From the NCBI GenBank assembly GCA_964035545.1, contig OZ037771.1:4954628-5018627 (forward strand): 64,000 bases of DNA. Reading direction: 5' to 3'. The notes under the pieces were generated by a model. The model was given only the letters and a program-made list of their open reading frames with translations. It was not told the DNA's origin and did not search any database. Origin of the DNA: Bugula neritina (taxonomy: Eukaryota > Bryozoa > Gymnolaemata > Cheilostomatida > Bugulidae). Positions 24,101-34,697 of this stretch are shown in pieces. The position numbers were made by a program, and so were the translations under genes. The number at the start of each line of letters is the position of its first letter. Position 1 is the stretch's first letter.

Positions 24101-27100
24101 GCTCGCTGAATAACTACCAGCCAATTAGGTGACGACGACAGAGACGATTCGCACTTGCGTTGAAAATGCAGAGCGACAAGTGCGAATGTTTTCTCAACGC
24201 GCACAGTGGACACCTTTGCTACTTGTGATTTCAATTTTCGCATGCGAAAATACGCACTGTGTGGCCCTAGGCTAACTGCTTGAGCGTTATTGGTTGATGT
24301 TGTGCTCAGCAACCTTGAATACTAGCGTTATAGTTAGCACGTGCAGCATAGTTACTGGCGTTCACACGTGTCGCGTATTAGGCTCTTCTTTTTCATGGCT
24401 GAAAATTTTACCTCCCTCAAACTTGGAATTTTGAAAAGCTGTTTTCTAGGCACATATCCCTTTGCAAAGTCACAATTGTTTGCATACACATTAGATTATA
24501 GTTCATAATTATAATGTGATTGTAATAAAGTAAGATTGAGCAATCCTTTAAACCCAAAGATTAGCATACATATAATAGAGCATAGAGCACATGGCAGGGC
24601 AAATGGTTAGACAAAGAAGTTTAGCCTCTGGTCATACACTGTATAGCTTGTTAGGAATTCTCCAGCAATAATCACAAAACCAAACAATTATTTTGCAAGA
24701 CAAAACAAACAGTAGCAGAGGTTTCCTGTGTTTAATATAAGATTTTATATCTTTTATTTTGATTGTTTTTCAAAAGCTCACAATATCTATTTTCAAAATG
24801 TACATATAGTTGCTCTTGTTGAAAGATCCACTAGTTTTTGTGATTTAAATCTTGATAATTCAAAGTTGACTATAAGTAACCACAGTTATTTTCATTATTA
24901 TAATTGATTAAATGCATACAAATAATTTTTTATTTTAAGTAAACTTTTTAAAAACTTCAACCCTATCGCATATGTATAACAGCAATAAAGTGAAATATAA
25001 TTTCTAACCTCGAACTTTGTAACATTTAGCACACCAGTAGTCAATTCATGAATGCAACGTTTATCACGTTGCAACATTTTGGCAAACCCACAGATAATAT
25101 CATTTTATTATAAATATATGCATATATATACTCACGAACGAACACACGTATACATATAATACAATGACGAACTGACCTAGAGTCATGTACATCACAGTAA
25201 GGTGAGGAGTAGCTGAAGGCTCTTTATCAGTAGTTATCTCCCTTGTTGACTGTACAGGTGTGACCAACCTGACATCACCTGCAGTATGCTGTCTAGTTAA
25301 AAGCACCTTCTTACTCTGAGTGGTCATTTGTTGAAATGTCACTCTAATCTAAAAATAGAAATTGATAGTGTTAATGAGCAAGTCTATTGTTACTATACTA
25401 AATTTAAGTTTTAACATAACAATGTAATGATAATTAAAGCACCATTTCATTTCAGTTTATACCTATAATTTATATTTAGCGTTGAAAGAAGAAAGCATAG
25501 CTGCTTTTTCAATAATATGCACAAATTTTAATTTTACCAAACCGAGAAACTCAGTCAAAATGTAACTTAATGAACGACATTCAAGGCTCTACATAGTAAA
25601 CAGGCCTGTAGCAAAGTTTAGTTCATAGAAATTTCATAAAAAATAAACTTTAAACTGGTAAACATGCAATTAAACTACAAAATAGTGGCAGTTTAAAAGG
25701 AATGACTTACAAATGTGTTGAATACAACAATTGAACATAACAGTGATAATGGCAAAAGCCTGATAACCAGCTCTTTATGTTAGTAATTGATCAATGGTAA
25801 TGATCAAATATTATTTGTATCACCAGGTCCTTTTAAAGCTTGTTTGTATTGTGTCAGAATTTCCTAATCAAATATTTGAGGCGCCACATAACACCTATAG
25901 CAGTATTTACCTGCTACTGTGAAACCTAGTACTATTATAGCACTTGTATTGAAATTGAGACTAAGTTGTTTATTCTGATAGACTTCAGTCAAACTCTGAA
26001 GTGGGCATCTTAACCAGCAAGCAATACTTCAATTTGATTGTGTTTATTGTGATGAGAGAGAACTAGGCAATAGGCTAAAATTGGCCTGTGGTGACAAGTG
26101 TCACACTGTGACAAGTGTCACACTGTTTTTGTTGTTCATTTCATATTATGATTTATTGGCTTTACATTAGCTTTAAATTATTCCAATTTGTTTGCATTTA
26201 ATATCTATAGTTTTGCAATACTTTATCATCTAATATCTGTAAATTTTTGACACCAGAGGAAAACAAAAAACAGGCCACTCAACATTGATAACCATAATTA
26301 TATAAATATATGCTTTCCATCAGCTTTGGGAAAATAGTATTAAACTGATAGGACATGTTAAGCCAGATACTAGAACTGCAATAACAGAAGTAGCTGCATT
26401 ATTTTCAACTTCATCAGATTTAGCAATTGTCATATTCAACAACAAAACACTTTATGTTAAAAAAATTGAACCAGTATGACCTCAGTTTTGAATTATTTAC
26501 TAACATTTTATTAGCATGTTTAAACTACAACTAAATACAAATTAGAGCAAGCAACAAGGAGAATAATGAGATTAGTTATAAGACTACAATGAGCATAATA
26601 TACCCTCCAGATAAAACTAATAAAATATTGATGACCAATGAAATACTAGCAGACATCAACAGCTATGTAGGTCAACTCGGTTGAGCTACAATATCAGACA
26701 TGTTTAAAATCTTACATTATGGCTGCTTGACTTATTACTAGAAAATGTCTTCTGCTAAACTTTTTTTATCAACCTCGATTTAGTTCTGCAAAAGTATAAT
26801 GGAGATTTGGAAGAACATGCAAACAGACTTCGACCATCTAGTAGCGCACCAATAAATGCATCTTCATCCGTGTTCTTTGACAGTTTACCATGAGACTTAG
26901 CACCAGTAGCCACATGACAACTAAGAATGTTCGGGCTGCTAGATTTGCCCGTATTTATAGCACCTCTAGCAGGTTGAACTCGGTCAACATCAATGAACTC
27001 TCCTTTGGGACTTTTAATATGTCGTTCAGCTAACAGTTTATTCAATTCATTTCTTCGAATTGATGAATAAAAAGACAAGTTACCCATAGAATGGTGAAAA

Positions 27101-30100
27101 TCTTGTTTAGCTGAGTTGGAGTGCTTTCCTAAAATGAAACCGCTGCTCTTTTCAGTTTCTTCGTTTGAACTTGAAAGATGTGCAGAACTCAAATCTGCAT
27201 CTATAGCCTGTGGAACAGTCTGTGTGGAAACACACCCAGTAGAAGCATCATGTGTTTTTTTACGGTCTTCACACAGAGTACTGCCCTTGATGTGTGAAGG
27301 CTTAGTTTTATTAAATTCAATTAAATTCTGACTTGGGGATTTGGCATCATGATGAGGGCTACTACCACAAGCATCATCTGATGCAGAGCAATTGACTGAA
27401 CGAGTAGCTACTTCTGGTGAAGAGACCCAACAGGTAGTTGATATTTTGGAACTAGTTTGTTGTGGCACATTATGGGAAACTTCTCCTATTTGTCCATTAC
27501 AATTAATAATTTTCGCTTGTATATTATTGCTTTGAAAGTTGGCTTGTGAAGAGTGTCGTCCTGTACTGGAAGAGCGAAATGCTACAGGTGGTGGTCTAAT
27601 ATGATTCGGTGCTGAATATTCATCTTCTTTATAATGGTGTCTAGATAAGTGGGAGTTGAATGGAGTGGCAGCTGGCATATGTTTTACAGAGCTACTATGT
27701 GGCAAACTTGCAGCAAATTGCAAAGAAGTGCTACTCGAGTGTTTTTGAACTTGCGATCTTGTATTTGAAGTTACACTAGATCTCAATGCAGAATCTTCAA
27801 TATATAAAGGAGCATCTGAAACTAGAAGAAAATATAATTTGTAAATTTTACAGCTAATATTTTGCATTTTCACAGCAAACTAAAAATAAACTTTTACTTT
27901 TAGTAGCTTGATAGTAATCAAGGAACAAACGTAGCATACATACAATAACATCAGCTTGTACAAGATGTGGAGGCATTCAAGATCAGCTAAGAAAATTCAA
28001 TCAGGAGTAATGTTAGTAGTAGTAATAGACTGACATAATTATTGCTCAGAAAAGGCAAAAGCTCTGAAATTAAAACACATCTTTACTTGTCTATTAAAAT
28101 TATACTTACTATTAATTTGAAAAAAATAAGCGTGCATATGAATAACCTGATGAGCCAACTTACCGTGATAGGAAGGAGAGGAGGTGGAAGCGTCTTCGGA
28201 AGGATGCTGATTTGAAGATGAACCCAGGCTATTATCGTAACGACTAGCCCTCACGTACATAGAAGAACTTCTAGTTGGCATATTAGTTCGAGGACGAAAG
28301 TTCGAAAGTTGTTTATGACTCGCCGCGGATCTGAACGAGCCGGAAGCCGGGTACAAATCGTCCGAGGCCAGCACGTCTCTCGTGTTTAACAACTCCATAC
28401 CAAGCAAAACTCGTTTTATGAGACGCAGAATACGCAGTTCTCGGAGCTGCCTAGCCGAGTAGACCTCCATTTCGACCGCTGACAAGGAGGGAAGCTGTGT
28501 GCGCGAGCATGACCCTCTTTAAATCGGCAACCCAACACCCTTGTCTCCAGTTATATATTGTTTGATTATAATAAATATTAGACTGCACACAGTAATGACT
28601 GTTCGTGATGAAAAGGTAGAAAGTGAGCAAGCAATTACATGGCCTCCTTAACATATACGGTGACCGACTGCTTATAAAGAGAACAATGTGATGTAATGTT
28701 ATTGATTATTGTATTATATTCATATTACAGGGAGTCAACTCTGTATTATGTGTTGTTGGCAAATATATGAATGATACAGTGCTTACACTGAGGGAAACTT
28801 ATACTCATTTGCATTACCATCAGCTGAACAATTGTTCAAACAGTGTAAAATAATTTAGGGCGGTTCTATAACAATTATTCAAATAATACTCTGTATGCAT
28901 ACATGTTTATAATAGCCTTGAAGTTTCATCCATTATTGCAGGCTCCAATAAAATAGTTAAAAAACGAACAAGATGAATATTCTAATCCTAAGTATGATGT
29001 AAGATAATTCAGTGCAAATTAAAAGAATAGGTAGAAAAAAATTACGATAAGATAACTCCTAAAACTTTGAAGATGCTACTCCGGTATTGCCTATGCGTTA
29101 ACACAGCAGCTTTTTAAAACTTTTGCATATTATATTACAATGAAAACATGCAGTCAATAAATGTAAAAATAGTGTGCATGGCTAACCGCTTTGTATAGTG
29201 CAGTAAACCGCTGGCATTTACACGAGTATGCAATGAGAAGACAAATCTGAATATATGAAAAATGACAAAGAAGTTATCATCCCAAATAAGTTGTACAGTA
29301 AACAGTGTTGGAAAGAGCTAGCATGTAGTGACCTCAACTAGAGTTAGAAGAAAAACACTTCACACATCCATTCAACATTATTTGTCGTAGTTTAATATAG
29401 TTAAATAACTAATTGTTATTGATGTCTTCAAATATAGAAAGTATGAGTTTTGCATTTACAGAAGGTAAATAAGTCATAGTATGAATCTCACAGAGTTAGA
29501 TTCATACATTAAATTCACAACTGTGAAGCCAGTGAAGTGATTGCTCTGCTGTGCACTGTTGATCAACAATAATAAGCAATGAGAAGACAACCACCACAAA
29601 GCTGCTGTAGCCTACTATATTTCACTATGAGAAGTATTAAAATAGATTTTAGTTGTCTATATTATATTGTTTGTTCAACTTTGTATTGGCAGACCCTGGC
29701 AGAGGATAGATTAAAATAATCTAGAAAGAAATACCTGTCTGGGAGAAGAGAATGCAGATAGAGTATTGTTGATATTTTCCCACGTAGCTTCAGAGTCATT
29801 TATACGCATCAACCAATCACTGAGTCCTACATTAGCCTTGAAAGCCTCAGTTCCAGGGATAACAGCAGCCACTCCAATATAAGTCTACAAGAATATAAAA
29901 TATATTTAGAAATTTTTATTTAAACTTCAGTGTTTTTTATTAATTTATCCAGTAAAAGTCGGTAAACAAGTTATAAAATGGTGTAAAAATGTTGAGCAAA
30001 ATCAAGATAAAAGCTGAATAAAATTTAGTATCAAAGAGTTACAAGCTTTAAACAATGAATATACACCAAAGAAAAAACATGAGAATAATGAAGTCATCAA

Positions 30101-30848
30101 GAGAGTGTATGAGACAAAGGGGGAAGTAGACAGTGTGAATGACAAAAACAGTGGTGGAGTAACACAATCAACGCCGAGATTCGCTGGCTAGATCTAAACT
30201 GAAGTGATGCAAGTGATTGAGTAAAATAAAAGGCTCGGTAGAACTAAAAGTCAAGCAAAAACCTGCCACCAATGAAGACATGGCAATGAAAGGTGTATAA
30301 CAAGGAATATTGTTTTTAGACATCTTACTTTAGTCACTTTGCTGTAAGGCACCAGTTTAGTGAATTGAAATGGCACAATGCCAAACACTTTCTCGCACTC
30401 ACTTAACCCTGGCTGGTCTCTAGTCTTCCCCATATCAACATGAAATAGAACTTCATAAATATTTCCTACAATAAAGCATTATTTTATCTCAGCACCAAAA
30501 CAACATATTTTTTTCTATTTACATCAAAAAAACATTTGTTAAAAATTGCTAGAAATTTAATGAGCGCAACAAGAATTGTATGTATATGAGAAAACAAGTA
30601 AAATGTTGATAATTTCCGCAATAGCTAAAATAGGCTACTAAAGTTTACCAATCCTTACAACATATAAAACAATAACTACCAGGGTAAAATGGCATGTAAC
30701 TCTAACAAAAAGCACCACTTTTTGATCTATCTGAATAAAATTAGTAGCCATACTGCGGGAACTCACCTGTGGGAAGTAGTCGATCTGGTGCAGACTTTGT
30801 GTCATGATTTATTATATGGAAGACGTCTCCTTCGTTGCAGTCAGACAT
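15200..30848 (-). CDS. INTU: Inturned (PDZ-domain CPLANE protein), 16 coding exons
   Basis: INTU acts with Fuzzy and Wdpcp (CPLANE complex) in planar polarity and cilium assembly. Exons in reading order: 30767-30848, 30329-30465, 29735-29884, 25177-25348, 23228-23372, 22743-22910, 21949-22195, 21360-21422, 20864-21106, 19433-19482, 18761-18951, 18293-18406, 17413-17716, 16046-16235, 15699-15793, 15200-15311. All junctions are GT-AG and in phase, giving about 820 aa. Signature segments: PDZ exon (AAVIPGTEAFKAN...INDSEATWENI), VAVRGMFLTLSNVM, LSEFEAADFGDM, DFYDMRRSYSILG, SIIWQEVFP, SVLLEAGGCAAKAMG, LTSGDGNTLFNY and a C-terminus with FYVCHHDSVSE. These track vertebrate INTU in order. The N-terminus is shorter than in vertebrates. 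The ATG at 30848 is a choice: the frame stays open upstream to an acceptor at 30872, so a further 5' exon may exist. Exon 14 could instead end at 16000. Confidence 0.92.
16665..17385. repeat. Minisatellite, 19-bp unit, INTU intron
   Basis: About 38 copies of TATAGTATAACATGTACTG with scattered variants (ACGTACTG, ATATACTG, ACGTATTG). It lies between INTU exons 17413-17716 and 16046-16235. One strand lacks stop codons, which creates long artificial open frames. Confidence 0.95.
17742..17960 (+). mobile_element. tRNA-derived SINE, copy 1
   Basis: The head GGGAGCAGCTATGGTCTAGG resembles a pol III A box, and GGGTTTAAACCC about 45 bp later resembles a B box. The 3' part, ending GGATAGTGACTATAAACTTG then CGTGAGTTT, is shared with the copy at 38153-38340. 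It lies in an INTU intron. Confidence 0.6.
18419..18692. repeat. AGTATAGATAGCATAGTATAA-type tandem repeat, INTU intron
   Basis: Imperfect units of about 18-20 bp alternating GTATAGATAGCATA and GTATAAA, between INTU exons 18761-18951 and 18293-18406. The open frames on the minus strand are by-products. Confidence 0.8.
18962..19430. repeat. TATAAT-rich intronic tract
   Basis: Almost pure A/T with recurring ATATTATATNTTATA motifs, between INTU exons 19433-19482 and 18761-18951. Nothing coding is seen. Confidence 0.55.
19500..20827. repeat. Minisatellite, ~20-bp unit, ~1.3 kb, INTU intron
   Basis: More than 60 copies of TATATACTTACATACTCATA with 16-20-bp length variants. On the gene's own (minus) strand each unit contains GTAAGT, a consensus 5' splice donor. 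It sits between INTU exons 20864-21106 and 19433-19482. The 421-codon plus-strand frame across it is a repeat artefact. Confidence 0.95.
22556..22735. repeat. Short AATAGTAAGTGACATAT-type repeat, INTU intron
   Basis: About eight imperfect units of 15-24 bp sharing ATAGTAAGT. It directly abuts the donor of INTU exon 22743-22910 on its intron side. Confidence 0.6.
23929..24272. mobile_element. Harbinger-like MITE, 344 bp, INTU intron
   Basis: Long terminal inverted repeats start GCCTAGGGCCACAC and extend about 70 bp with few mismatches. The flanking direct repeat is TAA (23926-23928 and 24273-24275). A TWA duplication and such termini fit PIF/Harbinger derivatives. There is no coding capacity. 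The open frame 24067-24312 on the minus strand is incidental. Confidence 0.8.
24313..26754. other. INTU intron DNA flanking exon 25177-25348
   Basis: Apart from the INTU exon itself I see no gene here. A short palindromic cluster of TGACAAGTGTCACA lies at 26092-26125. Confidence 0.4.
26755..28485 (-). CDS. Uncharacterised two-exon gene nested in an INTU intron
   Basis: Exon 1 is 28164-28485 and exon 2 is 26755-27815, joined through GTAAGT...TTTCAG in phase to give 460 aa ending at TAG. I do not recognise the family. The N-terminus has a basic/leucine-rich segment (ARQLRELRILRLIKRVLLGM) likely to form an amphipathic helix. The rest is long, serine/histidine/asparagine-rich and probably disordered. 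Near the C-terminus is a better structured stretch (RRNELNKLLAERHIKSPKGE). There is no signal peptide or membrane span. It lies wholly within the 4.4-kb intron between INTU exons 29735-29884 and 25177-25348, on the same strand; those two exons join each other directly in phase 0, so this is a separate gene. A second ATG at 28470 could be the start. Confidence 0.7.
28486..29734. other. INTU intron and putative promoter region of the nested gene
   Basis: Locally less AT-rich up to about 28520, then AT-rich. No exon or transposon terminus is seen. Confidence 0.35.
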
Positions 30849-30871
30849 CTTGCTCAGCTTATGGAGCTCGT

Positions 30872-32949
30872 CTTAACATAACCATAGAAATCAAAATAAT
30901 TCATGAACTCAAGAGGGTTACCAATACAGCCCCCCCCCCAAATAACTTAAAAGTAAAGACTACATAATCAGCAAACTAAAAACTTACATTCAACAAGGCA
31001 GCTTTAGATTTACACTTACATATGAATACATTTGACTGTACTAATTAAAGTACATTTTTGTAACACAATACAAAATTGTACTTTAGTTTAAGTCTAATTG
31101 CAGCTATATAACAATTATGATTAATATACATTCAATCTATATTCATGACACATCTTAAAGGGTGACTTCCAGTTAAACTACTTCAAGTTGAATTTTAAAG
31201 TTGGTTCTACAGTTGCACTTTGATTTGTAATCATAAAAATTATAATGATGAAATTTTCAAGTAGGTTTGAAAATGATGCTATGTTATCAATAGTATTATG
31301 TGAGTAAGTGTGAGTATAATAATACTTATATTAGTACTAGTAGTAATATAATATATTACTGTTAGTAAACTAAAAGTAAATATTATTTACCATTAGTTTT
31401 ACTAATACTAATAGTAATAGTAATAGTATTACTATTACTATTAGTAATAGTAAAGTAATACTATTTCAATTTGTAATAGTATGACTAACAGTATTAGTAG
31501 TAGAACTATGTCTTAGTCACAGTCATATGCCATGGTGACACTGACATACTGATAGTGATACTGATACTCATACTCACAGTTACATAGTGATATATTGATA
31601 GTCACAAACAACTATCACTAAAACTATGAATATGACTATGACATTGAGTTTGACTATGTTTTACTTTTAGACATAGTAAATAAGTAATACTAATACTTGT
31701 ACTAATAGTAATAGTAACAGTAATACTAATACTAATACTAATAGTAATAGTAATACTAATACTAATAGTAATACTAATACTAATAGTTATATTCATACTC
31801 TTGATATACGAATTATTTAAATACAAATTTAAACCGGCTAAAAAGCTTGAAGTGCAAAAAAATAACAAGATCAAACAGTGTTTAGCTCAATTGGAAAAAA
31901 TGTTAAAATTGTAATAAATCAAGAATTATTTTGCTGTTGTTAAAGACGCTCCCACTTTGATCTCTTCGACAATTCACGCTTATAGATTACACTGTTTCGA
32001 ATGATCGGTTGTCCTTCACCTTCTCAGGCGCAATATCCTTTTTGGGCTAAAATTTTCATCTCAGAGGTATGTATGGATTTAGTTTCCTAAATATTTTACC
32101 TTTTTCGTCATTTCAAACTAAAAATTGTACCATGAAATATAATGAAACTGGAAGTTCAGTGCATTTTATTGAATTTGGAGAAATATTGGTGGTGGATGCC
32201 ATAACCGAAGAGAGATTTTCACCGATTATCGTAACTGCATTCATGTTTATAGTTTTTCTCTGAGCTACTAACCATCGTCTAACCCTAATTATCAACTTTC
32301 AAGCCTGGTGTTAGTTTAAGATTTCGTTTGTGAAGTTTTGAAAAGGTGCTGTAAGTTTATGTAGTGGATACAAATTCTATCCGAGCAACAGCAATAATCT
32401 GCGACCACTGCTTACCAAGCAGTTGGAGTTTCAGTTATAACTTATAACATTTACATTAACTAATAACTTCAACTTGTAACACTAATAATTTAAATTAAAA
32501 TGTGAATTTATAATTAAATAAGATTTATATTTGGAATGAGTATTATTGTAAGCAATAGTCATTACTGATAACTAATAATTAACAATGAATATTCAATTTA
32601 ACTTAGTTAATAGAGAAGTTTGAGTCTGCAAACAGCTAAGAGTTAATGTTGCATTACATGCCTATTGACTTTCAGTTTCAAAGTGAAGTTAAACCTGCAA
32701 ATCATGGTTGTAATTTTAAAAAGCGTGTTACTCCCACTCACTTATGATTTCTCAATCAATTTATCTACTTTCTGTGTTATACTTACAGCAGATACTTGTC
32801 ATTGGGGTTGTCATACTCCTTGTGATTGTGTTTTGCTTTAAAGTCCTGATTTGCTCAATGCGAATATGAACATTCTCCTGTGCTACTGCTGTAGAATCAA
32901 ATCAACTTTATGTTTTAGCCCTGCTATAAGTAACAAGCACCTCACAAAG
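30872..32949. repeat. INTU-RPL35A divergent intergenic region with simple repeats
   Basis: INTU (minus) and RPL35A (plus) diverge here, so both promoters should lie in this stretch. 31290-31830 is TACTAATAGTAATA microsatellite, similar to 1-560. A more balanced patch at 31940-32300 has short open frames on both strands, none recognised. No TATA box or terminal oligopyrimidine start can be assigned with confidence. Confidence 0.45.
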
Positions 32950-33990
32950 ATGGCATCGGAAGATACTACTCCACCTGTTGATAAAAAAACAGGTCAAAAG
33001 CCTGGAAGGTTTGTGGCTATATTAATATACTATCAAATGTAATCACTTATAGTTGTCTAATTATCACTGTGTATTTGTTTATTGTGTTGTCTATTAACAA
33101 AGAGATGCTATTGTAGATTGTATGTAAAAGCCGTGTTTACTGGCTACAAGAGGGGGCTCCGAAACCAGCATGAAAACACCTCTTTGCTAAAGATCGAGGG
33201 AGTTAATGATAAAAAAGACACACGATTCTACATGGGGAAAAGATGTGCCTATGTTTACAAAGCTAAAAAGTGAGTTAGTGATATCTTTATTTACATTTGG
33301 TGTTTTTGTTGAACTTTCTGGGGTACTTGATAGGTTCTTCAGTGGCTTGTGTACATAGTCTCCTTTTCTATACAAGGATATTTAGCAGTGAAATTGCCAT
33401 GTTAGCATTTGAGTTGTTTCTATAACAAACTACTCAACACCAGATTGGCTAGATGATTCGGGCGAATGACTACTATTCTGCTTTACTCTTTGTAAAGCAG
33501 TCGCTCAGTTAACCCAACATATTATCTGTTTTGATTCTTGTTGTGCATTATCAGTTTTTAATTGCTTTAAAGTTGGATACAATTGCAGTTTTTGAATGTA
33601 TACCTTGCTTTGAGTTATTTTAAAGATTTTAAAGCTAGGTACACAAAGTTGACTCCTCTAAAACCCAATGATTGCATAACTAACATTTGAGGTAATTAGA
33701 GTAGTTAGGGTTATCTGGTTTTAGTTATTTTGCATGTTTTTAGAATTGTTGCATTATTTTCTGCCTATGGCTGATCATGTTCTATTATTGTACAGCATGT
33801 ATTTCTTGATGCTTGCAGTCTGACAGCTTGTCCTGGACATGAAAAAAGGTCAAAATTGAGAGTTATATGGGGAAAAGTAACTAGACATCATGGAAATAAT
33901 GGAGCTGTCAGGGCCAAGTTCTCCAGTAACCTGCCAGCTAATGCCATGGGCCGAAGAATACGCATCATGCTGTACCCATCTGGCATTTAA
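32950..33990 (+). CDS. RPL35A: 60S ribosomal protein L35A (eL33)
   Basis: A structural protein of the large cytosolic ribosomal subunit. Coding exons 32950-33008, 33117-33269 and 33819-33990 join in phase through GTTTGT...TTGTAG and GTGAGT...TTGCAG introns to give 127 aa. Diagnostic segments: [39 protein letters not shown], then [20 protein letters not shown] and the C-terminal [12 protein letters not shown]. The family is usually about 110 aa. The extra residues are an N-terminal leader ([20 protein letters not shown]) that vertebrate L35A lacks. Every conserved block is intact. The length excess is in exon 1 only, so the annotated ATG is the first in-frame one before the conserved core; it has a reasonable context (AAAGATGG). 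Confidence 0.96.
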
Positions 33991-34697
33991 TTCTTATGGT
34001 GTAGTTGTTATAATTACAAATAAAACTATTAAAATACATTTTCATTTTGGCTGTTATTCATTGAAATATTTATGCATATAAATTGAAAATACACATACAA
34101 AACATTCATCAAGCTTTTGTAAGCCATCTATACATAATTTTAAAGTTGTGTAAACATCCAATTCCTCAGGATATTTCTATTTCAGTTCATTTCAGAGTGC
34201 TTCCTCTAGAATAATTCTTAACTTTATTCTAGTAATTGCATAATTTCTTCTTTAGTAAGTCAATTCAGCATTTATTTCCATTTCTTGGAAATCAAAGTGA
34301 TCGCAGTAGAACCTGTAATACACAACTCATTTTGATTACTTGCTGAATTGTCACATGTGAGTAATAATAAATTATATCCAACCCTAATTTCAAAGATAGA
34401 AATTACATAACTGACTGTCGTCAACTAAATGGAATATACCTTTATAGAATAAATTTGCAATAATTATAATAGTAAAATAAAATATTCAATGAAGCCGTTG
34501 GCTCAAGTTGGATGAATTATACAAATAAGCTCTAAATTCATCCACTTGCTAATCTTGCAACCCTTAATAAAGCCAGGGAAAGTCTATAAAACCCTGAAGT
34601 GAAGCTGTTGTCTTTAGAAGGGAGAAATATTTCACAGTTGATAGTTATTTTTGACATAAATACTAGGTTGAACAATGTACAAAATTTACATGGCATG
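33991..34697. other. Convergent 3' region between RPL35A and DDX24
   Basis: RPL35A (plus) and DDX24 (minus) end facing each other. AATAAA occurs at 34018-34023, about 30 bp after the RPL35A stop, and fits its polyadenylation signal. Nothing else is seen. Confidence 0.5.

Noticed and set aside
24067-24312. 81-codon minus-strand open frame
   Set aside because: Lies across the Harbinger-like MITE, including its inverted repeat; no coding signal.
31602-31874. Ile/Ser/Thr-rich 90-codon frame
   Set aside because: Microsatellite translation (ISISITITIS pattern).
32069-32295. Overlapping open frames on both strands upstream of RPL35A
   Set aside because: No family motif and no splice sites that extend either frame; possibly 5' untranslated or promoter DNA.
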